Positions 34,273 through 42,338 of a stretch of DNA of 43,954 nt are shown here, piece by piece. Below the pieces are notes generated by a model, which was not told the DNA's origin, did no database searches, and saw only the letters and a program-made list of their open reading frames with translations. The first letter of the stretch is position 1; each line of letters opens with the position of its first letter. The DNA comes from Phenylobacterium sp. GTDB lineage: Bacteria > Pseudomonadota > Alphaproteobacteria > Caulobacterales > Caulobacteraceae. The translations under genes and the position numbers were made by a program. The stretch covers positions 1-43,954 of the forward strand of contig NZ_JAICYI010000026.1 of assembly GCF_025934275.1 (NCBI RefSeq), given 5' to 3'.

Positions 34273-35721
34273 ATGGCCACCCTCACGTTCAGTGACGATT
34301 TCAATTCGCTAAGCGTTTGGAATGCGCAGTATAACCCCAACGGCGTTTGGCGCGACAACTATGGTTACGGCGGGATAAACGACTACACTTTGCCGGGGGA
34401 GCAGGAACTCTACACCGGCCCCTACTTCAACGGCCACCCTGGCGACTTCAACGACGGCAACTACCAGGTCAGCAACGGCGTGCTCTCTCTGGTCGCCCAC
34501 CAGACGACCAACCCGGAAGTGCTGGCGATGGGGTACGACTTCACTTCGGGCATGATCACCACGCGGGGCTTGGCGCCCTGGCTCACCGGCGGCCCGACGG
34601 CCCAGTTCTCGCAGGAGTACGGCTTCTTCGAGATGCGGGCCAAGATCGCCACCGATCCTGGCGCCTGGAACGCGTTCTGGATGCTGCCGGCCGGCGGGAC
34701 GAGCTCGGGCTGGAACCCCGGCGAAGTCGACATCATGGAGAGCGTCGGCAAGGAACACGGCGCGGTGTGGCAGGCCACCCACGGCGCGACGGAGAGCGGG
34801 TCCTACGCATCCGGCGTGAACGTGGACGACGGCCAGTTCCACACCTTCGCGCTCGATTGGACCGCCACGACGCTGACCTGGTACGTGGACGGCGTGGCGA
34901 CCCGCACCGAAGCGACGCCCGCGGACATGCACCAGGCCTATGTGATCTTCGCCGACCTGGCGCTGGGCGGCTCGTGGGCCGGCCCCATCGACCTGTCCCC
35001 CACGGGGGGGTCCGATGCGCTGCAGATCGACTACATCAAGGCGTGGGATTCCAACCCCTACGTCTCCGGCTCGGACGCCAGCGTGGCGGCGCCGGCGGCG
35101 GCGGAAACCCTGAGTGCGCCCGATGCCGGCGCGAGCCTGACCGGCGGCGGCGGCGACGACCTCGTCCAGGGCGGCGCGGGGGCGGATGTGCTCAGCGGCG
35201 GCGATGGCCAGGACACCATGCATGGCGGCGACGGGCCCGATAGCCTGAACGGCAACGTCGGCAACGACATGGTGCATGGCGACGCGGGCTCGGACGTCGT
35301 GCTCGGCGGCAAGAACGACGACACGCTCTTCGGCGATCTCGGCGACGACACGATGAACGGCAACCTCGGCGCCGACACCGTCGATGGCGGCGACGGCAAC
35401 GACGTGGTTCGCGGCGGCCAGGGCGATGACGTGCTGACCGGGGGAACCGGCGACGACTGGCTGTCCGGCGACCGAGGCGACGACACGATCACCGGCGGTA
35501 CGGGGGCCGACACCTTCTTCAGCTTCGGCGACGCCGGGATCGACCTGGTCACGGACTTCCACGCCGCCGAAGGCGACCATGTGCTGATCGCCGCGGGCGC
35601 GACTTACTCCGTCGCCCAGTCCGGGGCTGATGTGGTGATTGACATCACCGGCGGCGCGCAGCTGATCCTGCAGGGTGTCGACCTGGCGAGCCTGCCGCCG
35701 GGCTGGATCCTCTCCGCTTAG
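34273..35721 (+). CDS. GH16 endo-glucanase with RTX repeats, type I secreted
   Basis: A 482-residue protein. Residues about 5-265 form the GH16 jelly roll; the catalytic motif GEVDIMES gives nucleophile Glu151, Asp153 and acid/base Glu156. Residues 291-416 are 14 calcium-binding RTX nonapeptides, followed by a C-terminal beta region (about 420-482) typical of type I secretion signals. No N-terminal signal peptide is present, in line with ABC-exporter secretion (ExsH/PlyB-like glycanases). It would cut beta-1,3/1,4-linked glucans or exopolysaccharide outside the cell. No exporter gene is in the window. GGGGA precedes the ATG by six bases, and the stop lies 39 bases before the converging tRNA. 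Confidence 0.93.
   Translation: MATLTFSDDFNSLSVWNAQYNPNGVWRDNYGYGGINDYTLPGEQELYTGPYFNGHPGDFNDGNYQVSNGVLSLVAHQTTNPEVLAMGYDFTSGMITTRGLAPWLTGGPTAQFSQEYGFFEMRAKIATDPGAWNAFWMLPAGGTSSGWNPGEVDIMESVGKEHGAVWQATHGATESGSYASGVNVDDGQFHTFALDWTATTLTWYVDGVATRTEATPADMHQAYVIFADLALGGSWAGPIDLSPTGGSDALQIDYIKAWDSNPYVSGSDASVAAPAAAETLSAPDAGASLTGGGGDDLVQGGAGADVLSGGDGQDTMHGGDGPDSLNGNVGNDMVHGDAGSDVVLGGKNDDTLFGDLGDDTMNGNLGADTVDGGDGNDVVRGGQGDDVLTGGTGDDWLSGDRGDDTITGGTGADTFFSFGDAGIDLVTDFHAAEGDHVLIAAGATYSVAQSGADVVIDITGGAQLILQGVDLASLPPGWILSA
35143..35520 (+). repeat. Fourteen RTX nonapeptide-coding repeats
   Basis: Fourteen consecutive 27-base units encode GGxGxDxxx-type nonapeptides without interruption, with minor variants (GNVGNDMVH, GDRGDDTIT, GGKNDDTLF). 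The unit sequences differ at the DNA level, so this is a protein-level repeat rather than a recent tandem expansion. It makes a calcium-bound parallel beta roll after secretion. Confidence 0.92.
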
Positions 35722-35760
35722 GCCCCGCGGCGCTAGGCGTCAGGTAAGTCTTTGAAAGAA

Positions 35761-35836
<76 letters not shown>

Positions 35837-35884
35837 GTCCCGCTCCGGCCCGGTGCGAGAGGGGGGCCGGCGGCGAGGGCGCGG

Positions 35885-35912
35885 AAAATACGCGAAAACA
35901 CGACGTTGGCAA
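35885..35912 (-). promoter_or_regulatory. Sigma-70-type promoter for tRNA-Lys
   Basis: On the minus strand TTGCCA (35912-35907) and TATTTT (35890-35885) are separated by 16 bases, close to the housekeeping consensus. The predicted start lies about 40 bases before the tRNA 5' end. It points away from the Hpt gene on the other strand. Confidence 0.5.
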
Positions 35913-35936
35913 GGCGCGCGCGGGGAGGTTCGAGGC

Positions 35937-36251
35937 ATGCCGAAGGCGGCGCAGCAGGCGGTGGACTTCGCCTATCTGGAGCGCTTCGCGGCCGGCGACT
36001 TGGGGCTCGTCGGCGAGGTCCTGGACATCTTCGCCGAGCAGGCCGCCATCTGGCGGCCGCATCTGGATCCGCAGGACCCGGGCTGGCGCGACGTGACCCA
36101 CACGGTGAAAGGCTCGGCGCGCGGGATCGGCGCCCATGCGCTGGGCGAGGCCTGCGCCCAGGCCGAAGCGGAGGGCCCCGGCGGCCTGGCCGAGGTGGTG
36201 CGGGCGCTGGATGCGGCCCTCGCCGAGATCGCCGCCTATCCCCGCGCCTGA
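35937..36251 (+). CDS. Stand-alone Hpt (histidine phosphotransfer) domain protein
   Basis: A 104-residue helical protein. The Hpt signature HTVKGSARGIGA gives acceptor His55, with the usual preceding helices (YLERFAAGDLGLVGEVLDIF) and the trailing LGEACAQAEAEG helix. It would shuttle phosphate between a hybrid kinase receiver and a response regulator. It has GGGGAGG eight bases before the ATG at 35937. It is not next to a kinase here; the hybrid kinases at 1-5310 are candidate partners only by co-occurrence. The 3' end lies 10 bases from the converging LysR gene. Confidence 0.85.
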   Translation: MPKAAQQAVDFAYLERFAAGDLGLVGEVLDIFAEQAAIWRPHLDPQDPGWRDVTHTVKGSARGIGAHALGEACAQAEAEGPGGLAEVVRALDAALAEIAAYPRA

Positions 36252-36261
36252 GGGCAGCTCG

Positions 36262-37218
36262 CTAGATGCCCGCGCCGTTGTCGATCGTGCGCAGCGCCTC
36301 CTCGTGCGCCCGCGCCTCGGCCTCGATCCAGCTGGCGAAGGCGCGGACCTGCGGCAGCCGGCCTTTGGCCTTGGGGTGCACCAGGTAGTAGGCGAAGTCG
36401 ACCTGGGTCGCGATCTGCAGCGGAGCGATCAGCCGACCGGCCTCCAGGTCGGCCTGGGCGAGCGTGCGCTTGGCGAGCGCCACGCCGCGCCCGTTGACCG
36501 CCGCCTCGATCACCAGGCTCGACTGGTTGAAGCGCGGGCCGCGGGCGCCGTCGATCCCCTTCACGCCGCGCGCCGCCAGCCACATCGGCCAGTCGGGGCA
36601 GGAGTCGTCGAGATCCGGCGAGCCGTCGTGCAGCAGCACGTGGCGGGCCAGGTCGCTCGGCGAGGCGAGCGGGCTCTGGTCGTGCAGTTCGGGGCTGATC
36701 ACCGGCACGACGCTCTCGCCCATCAGTCGCTTGATCTCCAGGCCCGGATAGCGGCCCGAGCCGTAGCGGATGGCCAGATCGACCTCGCCCGCGGTGAGGT
36801 CGACGATCTCCATGCCGGCCTGCAGCCAGACATCGACCTGGGGGTGCGCCTGCTCGAAGGCGCCCAGCCTGGGCACCAGCCACTTGGCGGCGAGCGAGGG
36901 CGGGGCGGTCAGCGTCAGGCGCCGGCCATCGACTGCGGCGGTGAGCAGGGAGGCGGCCTCGGCCAGCCGGTCGAAGGCTTCGCGCAGCGCCGGCAGCGCG
37001 GTCTGCGCCGCGTCGGTGAGCAAGAGGCCCTTGGGCGTACGCTTGAACAGCGCCGCGCCGACATAGTCCTCGAGGTTCTGGATCTGCTGGCTGACCGCGC
37101 CAGGGGTGACCGAGAGCTCGTCGGCGGCCCGGCTGAAGTTCAGGTGGCGGGCGGCCGCCTCGAAGGCGCGGAGCGCGTTGAGCGGCGGCAAACGGCGGCG
37201 CTCCTGCGTACGTTCCAT
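36262..37218 (-). CDS. LysR-family regulator, GcvA-like
   Basis: A 318-residue regulator. The winged HTH is at about residues 10-70 (LNALRAFEAAARHLNFSRAADEL, VTPGAVSQQIQNLEDYVG), followed by a periplasmic-binding-type effector domain from about 98 (LTLTAPPSLAAKWLVPRL, DLAIRYGSGRYPGLE). The GcvA subgroup regulates glycine cleavage, beta-lactamase and other genes; the effector is not predictable. The ATG at 37218 has AGGA seven bases upstream. It is divergent from the sulfur operon across 169 bases, so it could regulate either side, but CysB is a different LysR branch. Confidence 0.88.
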   Translation of the reverse strand: MERTQERRRLPPLNALRAFEAAARHLNFSRAADELSVTPGAVSQQIQNLEDYVGAALFKRTPKGLLLTDAAQTALPALREAFDRLAEAASLLTAAVDGRRLTLTAPPSLAAKWLVPRLGAFEQAHPQVDVWLQAGMEIVDLTAGEVDLAIRYGSGRYPGLEIKRLMGESVVPVISPELHDQSPLASPSDLARHVLLHDGSPDLDDSCPDWPMWLAARGVKGIDGARGPRFNQSSLVIEAAVNGRGVALAKRTLAQADLEAGRLIAPLQIATQVDFAYYLVHPKAKGRLPQVRAFASWIEAEARAHEEALRTIDNGAGI

Positions 37219-37387
37219 GAGAATTCCTGACAGCCCGGGCAGAAGTCCTTGGCTTGCGAAGTGGGGCCGGACCGCCCTAATTGCAAGCGTCCACCGGTGT
37301 ATCGGCCCTTTTCACCGGCGGGTGCGAGCGGGGCGGGGGAAACTCCGTCCCGTCTCGATTTGGAGCTTGGAGCTTATAGAGAAGCTA

Positions 37388-38242
37388 ATGCCGCAGCGAC
37401 GCGACAGCGCAATGCGACCCAAGCGCCTGGTGGTGCTGGGCGGACGTCCGCCCGCGCGCGCGGGCGTGGTGTGGCTGGTCGGCGCAGGTCCCGGAGATCC
37501 CGAGCTCTTGACCCTCAAGGCGCTGAAGGCGCTGCAGAGCGCCGACGTCGTGGTGCATGACGGGCTGGTCACGGCCGCGATCCTCGACCTCGCGCCGCCG
37601 GCCGCGCGCCGCATCTCGGTCGCCAAGCGCAAGTCGCGCCACTCCTACAGCCAGGACGAGATCAACCGCATGCTGACAGCCTTCGCCCGCGAGGGGCTGA
37701 CGGTGGTGCGGCTGAAGGGCGGCGACCCGTTCATCTTCGGCCGCGGCGGCGAGGAGCTGGAAGCCTGCCGCGCGGCCGGCGTTGAATGCCGTGTGATCCC
37801 CGGCGTGACCGCGGCCTTGGCGGCGGGCGCCAGCGCCGGCGCGCCGCTCACCCACCGCGGATCGGCGCAGGCGGTGACCTTCGTGACTGGCCATGCCGCG
37901 AAAGGCGGCGAGCCGGATCTCGACTGGGCGGCGCTCGCCAGGCCGAACCAGACGGTGGTGATCTACATGGGCCTCTCGATGGCGGCGCCGATCGCCGCGC
38001 GGCTGATGGCGGCCGGCGGGGCGAGTTCGACGCCGGCGCTGATCGTCGAGAACGCCTCGCGCGCCGACGAGCGGCGCGTGGTCACCACGCTGGCCGGGCT
38101 CGCCGAAGCGGCCGCCGCGCTGAGCGGCCCAGCGCTGCTGATCGTCGGCGAGGCCATGGCGATGGCGCAGGACCTGATGCCCGCTGGCGTTTGGCCCGAT
38201 CTCAGCATGGATTCGCGCCTGCGCGGGAATGAGCGGTCATGA
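37388..38242 (+). CDS. cobA: Uroporphyrinogen-III C-methyltransferase
   Basis: A 284-residue SAM-dependent methyltransferase. It methylates uroporphyrinogen III at C-2 and C-7 to precorrin-2, the entry to siroheme and cobalamin. Family motifs seen are LVGAGPGDPELLTLKALKAL, VVHDGLV, VRLKGGDPFIFGRGGEE and the GVTAALAAGASAGAPLTHRG segment. The ATG at 37388 has AGAGAAG nearby; an ATG at 37412 is also possible. Only the methyltransferase part is present, without the CysG dehydrogenase/chelatase module. The last 12 codons (MDSRLRGNERS) come from a dispersed repeat. It overlaps the DUF2849 start as ATGA and heads the sulfur operon, supplying the siroheme of the sulfite reductase. Confidence 0.93.
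   Translation: MPQRRDSAMRPKRLVVLGGRPPARAGVVWLVGAGPGDPELLTLKALKALQSADVVVHDGLVTAAILDLAPPAARRISVAKRKSRHSYSQDEINRMLTAFAREGLTVVRLKGGDPFIFGRGGEELEACRAAGVECRVIPGVTAALAAGASAGAPLTHRGSAQAVTFVTGHAAKGGEPDLDWAALARPNQTVVIYMGLSMAAPIAARLMAAGGASSTPALIVENASRADERRVVTTLAGLAEAAAALSGPALLIVGEAMAMAQDLMPAGVWPDLSMDSRLRGNERS
38206..38237 (+). repeat. Dispersed palindromic repeat inside the cobA 3' end
   Basis: ATTCGCGCCTGCGCGGGAAT and its flank ATGAGCGG form a short imperfect palindrome that encodes the SRLRGNERS tail of CobA. A related copy lies at about 42856-42890 on the other strand, sharing CGCGGGRATGAGCGG. This type of mobile-like repeat is widespread in alphaproteobacterial intergenic DNA; here it has been read into a protein tail. 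Confidence 0.6.
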
Positions 38243-38598
38243 AGGCGCTCACCGGCAATCGGCTGGCTGACGGCGAGGCGGTGTTCTGGAAGGACGGCCG
38301 CTGGGTCGAGCGGTTCGCCGAGGCGCAGATCTTCGGCGACGAGGCCGCGGCGCTGGACGCCGAAGGCAAGGCCAAGGCGCAGGGCACGGTCGTGGTGGAT
38401 CCCTACCTGATCGACCTGATCGACTCCGAGGGCCTGTGGGCGCCGCTGAGCTTCCGGGAACGGGTGCGGTGCCTGGGCCCCACCAATCATCCCCAGCACG
38501 GCAAGCAGGCCGTCGGCGGCGAGGACGTGGAGGCGCTCCGCCACGCCCACGGCGCGGCCCGCTCCACCGGCCGGGTCAACCTGATCAAGCGGAAGTGA
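38239..38598 (+). CDS. DUF2849 protein of sulfite-reductase operon
   Basis: A 119-residue protein. DUF2849 members are typically found beside cysI in alphaproteobacteria. Its N-terminal beta-rich part (MKALTGNRLADGEAVFWKDG) suits a small barrel, and the VVDPYLIDLID segment is characteristic. It has no membrane span and no catalytic motif. It overlaps cobA (ATGA) and precedes the reductase by six bases, so it is presumably an accessory or assembly factor; its biochemical role is unknown to me. Confidence 0.85.
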   Translation: MKALTGNRLADGEAVFWKDGRWVERFAEAQIFGDEAAALDAEGKAKAQGTVVVDPYLIDLIDSEGLWAPLSFRERVRCLGPTNHPQHGKQAVGGEDVEALRHAHGAARSTGRVNLIKRK

Positions 38599-38604
38599 GC
38601 CGGC

Positions 38605-40260
38605 ATGTACCGCTATGACGGCATCGACAAGGAGTTCGTGGCCGATCGGGCCGCGGAGTTCCGCGAACAGGTGAACCGCCGGCTGGCCGGCGAGCTCACC
38701 GAGGACCAGTTCAAGCGCATCCGCCTGATGAACGGGCTCTATCTGCAGCTGCACGCCTACATGCTGCGGATCGCGATCCCCTATGGGACGCTCAGCGCCA
38801 GGAAGCTGCGCAAGCTCGCCTACATCGCCAAGACGTACGACAAGGGCTACGGCCACTTCACGACGCGGACCAACCTGCAGCTCCACTGGATCAAGCTGAA
38901 GGACGCGCCGGAGATCCTGGAGCATCTCGCCGAGGTCGAGATGCACGCCATGCAGACCTCCGGCAACGTGATCCGCAACATCACCGCGGACCCCTACGCC
39001 GGCGCGACCGCCGACGAGCTGGACGACCCGAGGGTCTGGGCCGAGGCGATCCGCCAGTGGTCGACGCTGCACCCCGAGTTCACGTTCCTGCCGCGGAAGT
39101 TCAAGATCGCGGTCACGGCGGCCGCCAAGGACCGGGCGGCGCTCCGGGTCTACGACATCGGCCTGGCGCTGCGGCGCGGGCGGAGCGGCGAGCTGGGGTT
39201 CGAGGTGATGGTGGGCGGCGGCCTCGGCCGGACGCCCTATCTGGGCCCGACGATCCGCGAGTTCCTGCCGACCCGTCACCTGCTGTCGTATCTGCAGGCG
39301 ATCCTGCGCGTCTACAACCGCTACGGCCGGCGCGACAACATCTGGAAGGCGCGCATCAAGGTGCTGGTCGCCTCGCTCGGCGCCGAGGAGTTCGCCAAGC
39401 AAGTCGAGGCCGAGTGGGAGAAGTCCGAGCAAGAGCCGGTCGACCTGCCCGACACCGAGCTTGCCCGCATCCGCGGCTGGTTCACGCCGAAATTCGCAAC
39501 GCTGGCGCCCGCCTCCGAGGCCTTCGAACAGGCCAAGGCGGCCGATCCCGAGTTCGCCCGCTGGACGCGCCACAACGTCCATCCGCACAAGCAGCCGGGC
39601 TACGCGATCGCCGACGTCTCGCTGAAGACGCCGGGCCAGACGCCCGGCGATATCACGTCCGAGCAGATGGAGGTCGTGGCCGAGCTCGGCGAGCGCTACT
39701 CGCTCGACGACATCCGCGTGAACTATCAGCAGAACCTGCTGCTGCCCCACGTGAGGCTGGACGATCTGCCGGCGGTGCACGCGGCGCTCAAGGCGGCGGG
39801 GCTGGCGACGCCCAACATGGACCTGGTCACGGACATCGTGGCCTGCCCGGGCCTGGACTACTGCTCGCTCGCCAACGCCCGAGCGATCCCGATCGCCCAG
39901 GACATCGCCCGCCGCTTCGACGACGCTGAGCGCGCCGAACTGATCGGCGAGCTGAAGATCCGCATCTCCGGCTGTATCAACGCCTGCGGCCACCACCACG
40001 TGGGCCACATCGGCATCCTGGGCGTCGATAAGAAGGGCGAGGAGTTCTACCAGGTCACCCTTGGCGGGTCCGGCGCCGAAGATGCGGCGCTGGGCTCGAT
40101 CCTGGGGCCCGCGCTGCCGGCCAACAAGGTCGCCGAGGCCGTCGAGCAGATGGTCGAGGTCTATTTGCGCGAGCGGACGGCGGGCGAGCGCTTCCTGGAC
40201 ACCTTCCGGCGCACCGGCGTCGCCCCCTTCAAGGAGGCCGTCTATGCCGACGCTCATTAA
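38605..40260 (+). CDS. cysI: Siroheme nitrite/sulfite reductase, probably assimilatory sulfite reductase
   Basis: A 551-residue hemoprotein with the two-fold ferredoxin-like/siroheme repeats. It reduces sulfite to sulfide with six electrons. The cluster/siroheme ligands are Cys414 and Cys420 (ACPGLDYC, C-x5-C) and Cys457 and Cys461 (SGCINACG, C-x3-C). The N-terminal KRIRLMNGLYLQL and TTRTNLQLHWI segments bear the siroheme-binding arginines. Ferredoxin-type nitrite and sulfite reductases are hard to separate; the cysH and cobA context favours sulfite. No flavoprotein CysJ subunit is seen, so electrons probably come from ferredoxin via the Fpr below. The 3' end overlaps DUF934 by 17 bases. Confidence 0.92.
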   Translation: MYRYDGIDKEFVADRAAEFREQVNRRLAGELTEDQFKRIRLMNGLYLQLHAYMLRIAIPYGTLSARKLRKLAYIAKTYDKGYGHFTTRTNLQLHWIKLKDAPEILEHLAEVEMHAMQTSGNVIRNITADPYAGATADELDDPRVWAEAIRQWSTLHPEFTFLPRKFKIAVTAAAKDRAALRVYDIGLALRRGRSGELGFEVMVGGGLGRTPYLGPTIREFLPTRHLLSYLQAILRVYNRYGRRDNIWKARIKVLVASLGAEEFAKQVEAEWEKSEQEPVDLPDTELARIRGWFTPKFATLAPASEAFEQAKAADPEFARWTRHNVHPHKQPGYAIADVSLKTPGQTPGDITSEQMEVVAELGERYSLDDIRVNYQQNLLLPHVRLDDLPAVHAALKAAGLATPNMDLVTDIVACPGLDYCSLANARAIPIAQDIARRFDDAERAELIGELKIRISGCINACGHHHVGHIGILGVDKKGEEFYQVTLGGSGAEDAALGSILGPALPANKVAEAVEQMVEVYLRERTAGERFLDTFRRTGVAPFKEAVYADAH

Positions 40261-40744
40261 GTCGCAGGGCGGCTGCATGGTGCTGGCCAACGACCCGTTC
40301 ACCCATGTGGATGACGAGGAGGCGCTGCCGCCGGGCGATGTGATCCTGTCGCTCGCCCGCTTCCAGACCGAAGGCGAGGGGCTGCTCTCCGACGGCCGCT
40401 CGGTTGGCGTGCGCCTGACCACCGACGAGGAAGTGGAGGCGCTGGCCTACGACCTGCCGAGGATCGCGGTCGTCGCGCTCAAGTTCCCGAAGTTCCTCGA
40501 CGGGCGGCACTACTCCAACGCCCGCATCCTCAGGGACCGGTTCAAGTTCCCTCGCGAGCTGCGCGCCTGCGGCGACGTGCTGCGCGAGCAGGCGGGCTTC
40601 ATGCTCCGTTGCGGCTTCGACGCCTTCGAGCCCGCCGACGGATCCACCCCGGAGCAGTGGGAAAGGGCCACCCGCCGCTACCGCCATGTGTACCAACGCG
40701 GGGTCGACGCGCGCGTCCCCGCTTTCGTGGAGCGCAGTTCGTGA
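40244..40744 (+). CDS. DUF934 protein, sulfite-reduction accessory
   Basis: A 166-residue protein of the DUF934 family, usually annotated as a probable oxidoreductase in sulfite reduction. Seen are the PGDVILSLARFQTEGEGL segment, RIAVVALKFPKFLDGRHYSNARIL, and RFKFPRELRACGDVLREQAGFMLRCGFDAF. No cofactor motif is evident. The start is certain: the ATG at 40244 lies inside the reductase gene with AAGGAGG six bases upstream. It overlaps the reductase by 17 bases and cysH by the GTGA stop/start. The constant linkage points to a role with the reductase. Confidence 0.88.
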   Translation: MPTLIKSQGGCMVLANDPFTHVDDEEALPPGDVILSLARFQTEGEGLLSDGRSVGVRLTTDEEVEALAYDLPRIAVVALKFPKFLDGRHYSNARILRDRFKFPRELRACGDVLREQAGFMLRCGFDAFEPADGSTPEQWERATRRYRHVYQRGVDARVPAFVERSS

Positions 40745-41490
40745 GTTTGGCCCTCGACGACATCCGCCGCCCGCAGCCGCCGCGCGTCCAACGCCTGGAT
40801 GCGGAGCTGCGCCATGCCCATCCGCTGACGGTGCTGGAGGCGGCCCACGAGACCTTCGGCGAGAAGCTGGCTCTGGTCTCGTCGTTCGGCGCGGAATCGG
40901 CGGTGCTGCTGCATCTGGCGGCCCAGGTGAGCCGCGACATTCCGGTGCTGTTCCTCGACACCGGCATGCTGTTCGGCCAGACGCTGGACTACCGCCGGAT
41001 GCTGGCGGCGCGCCTCGGCCTGAAGGACGTCCGCGACCTGCGCCCGCATTACCACGACCTGGCGACCACGGATCCGCAGGCGAAGCTGTGGGAGACCGAC
41101 ACCGACACCTGCTGCCACATCCGCAAGGTGCTGCCGCTGGATCGCGGACTGGCTGAGTTCGACGCCTGGATCACCGGGCGCAAGCGCTTCCACGGCGGCG
41201 CGCGGCTGTCTCTGCCGGTGGTCGAGCAGACGGACGGCAAGGTGAAGTTCAATCCGCTGGCCAACTGGGCGAAGGCCGAGCTCGACGCCTACATGGCCGA
41301 GCACGACCTGCCCGCCCACCCGCTGGTCGAGCAGGGTTTCCCGTCGATCGGCTGCTGGCCCTGCACCGCACCCGTCGAGGACGGCGAGAGTCTCCGCGCC
41401 GGACGCTGGAAAGGGTCCGACAAGACCGAGTGCGGCATCCATCTGGCGCGTGCGCCGGGGACTGCGCCAAACGTGGGCGGCGACATCTAG
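40741..41490 (+). CDS. cysH: Adenylylsulfate (APS/PAPS) reductase
   Basis: A 249-residue assimilatory reductase. It converts APS to sulfite and AMP. The cysteine set for a [4Fe-4S] cluster is complete: Cys124-Cys125 (TCCHIRK) and Cys205/Cys208 (GCWPC), so this is the APS-type rather than the E. coli PAPS-type. The catalytic Cys231 is in ECGIHL. SFGAESAVLLHL is the nucleotide-binding loop. The GTG start at 40741 overlaps the DUF934 stop as GTGA. ATP sulfurylase genes are not in the window. Thioredoxin or glutaredoxin would reduce the catalytic cysteine. Confidence 0.93.
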   Translation: MSLALDDIRRPQPPRVQRLDAELRHAHPLTVLEAAHETFGEKLALVSSFGAESAVLLHLAAQVSRDIPVLFLDTGMLFGQTLDYRRMLAARLGLKDVRDLRPHYHDLATTDPQAKLWETDTDTCCHIRKVLPLDRGLAEFDAWITGRKRFHGGARLSLPVVEQTDGKVKFNPLANWAKAELDAYMAEHDLPAHPLVEQGFPSIGCWPCTAPVEDGESLRAGRWKGSDKTECGIHLARAPGTAPNVGGDI

Positions 41491-41522
41491 GACCGCCGGG
41501 CTTAAACAAACCAGAGAGTTCA

Positions 41523-42338
41523 ATGACGGATGTGATCGTGGCCCAGCCGGCCCCGAAGGTCTCCAGCGCCTTCCTCGTCGAGACCGTGACCTGGGTCCAG
41601 CATTGGACGGAGAGCCTGTTCTCCTTCCGCACGACGCGCGATCCAGGTTTCCGCTTCACGAGCGGCCAGTTCGTGATGGTCGGCCTCACCTTGCCCAACG
41701 GCAAGCCGCTGGTGCGCGCCTACTCGGTGGCCTCGCCCGCCTGGGAGGACCACCTCGAGTTCTATTCGATCAAGGTGGCGGACGGTCCGCTCACCTCCCG
41801 GCTGCAGAACATCCAGGTGGGCGATGAGGTGCTGGTCGGCCGCAAGCCCACCGGCACGCTGGTGCTCGACGGGCTGAAGCCCGGCAAGCGGCTCTACATG
41901 CTGGGGACCGGCACCGGGCTTGCGCCCTGGCTGTCGCTCGCCCGCGATCCGGAGGTCTACGAGCGCTTCGAGGAGGTGATCGTCACCCATACGGTGCGCA
42001 ACGTCGCAGACCTCAACTACCGCCAGCTCTTCGAGCATGACCTGCCCAACGACGAATACCTTGGCGACCTGATCGTCCCGAAGCTCAAATACTATCCGAC
42101 CGTCACCCGCGAGCCGTTCAAGACACAGGGCCGGATCACCGACCTGATCGAGAGCGGCCAGCTGTTCCGCGACCTCGGCAATCCGCCGTTCGATCCGGCG
42201 GTGGATCGGGTGATGCTCTGCGGCGGCCCCTCGGTTCTCGCCGGCCTGAAGCGCCAGCTGCTCGATCGCGGCTACGTCGAGGGCTCGATCGCGGAGCCCG
42301 GCGATTTCGTGCTGGAGCGCGCCTTCGTCGAGACCTGA
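41523..42338 (+). CDS. fpr: Ferredoxin-NADP reductase
   Basis: A 271-residue flavoprotein of the bacterial FNR type. RAYSVASP is the FAD-binding RxYS motif, GTGTGLAPWLSL the NADP loop, and CGGPSVL the conserved third motif; the C-terminus ends in FVET, like bacterial Fprs. It shuttles electrons between NADPH and ferredoxin in the cytoplasm. Following the sulfur operon by 32 bases, it probably powers the ferredoxin-type sulfite reductase. AGAGAG lies before the ATG at 41523. The last 67 bases overlap the converging ATPase gene. Confidence 0.92.
   Translation: MTDVIVAQPAPKVSSAFLVETVTWVQHWTESLFSFRTTRDPGFRFTSGQFVMVGLTLPNGKPLVRAYSVASPAWEDHLEFYSIKVADGPLTSRLQNIQVGDEVLVGRKPTGTLVLDGLKPGKRLYMLGTGTGLAPWLSLARDPEVYERFEEVIVTHTVRNVADLNYRQLFEHDLPNDEYLGDLIVPKLKYYPTVTREPFKTQGRITDLIESGQLFRDLGNPPFDPAVDRVMLCGGPSVLAGLKRQLLDRGYVEGSIAEPGDFVLERAFVET

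Noticed and set aside
35143..35520. Tandem 27-base units considered as CRISPR or satellite DNA
   Set aside because: Units diverge in DNA sequence and keep a reading frame with RTX nonapeptides, so they are protein repeats.
37963..40422. 819-codon minus-strand open frame opposite the sulfite reductase
   Set aside because: No domain content; the plus strand carries the complete cluster ligands of a siroheme reductase.
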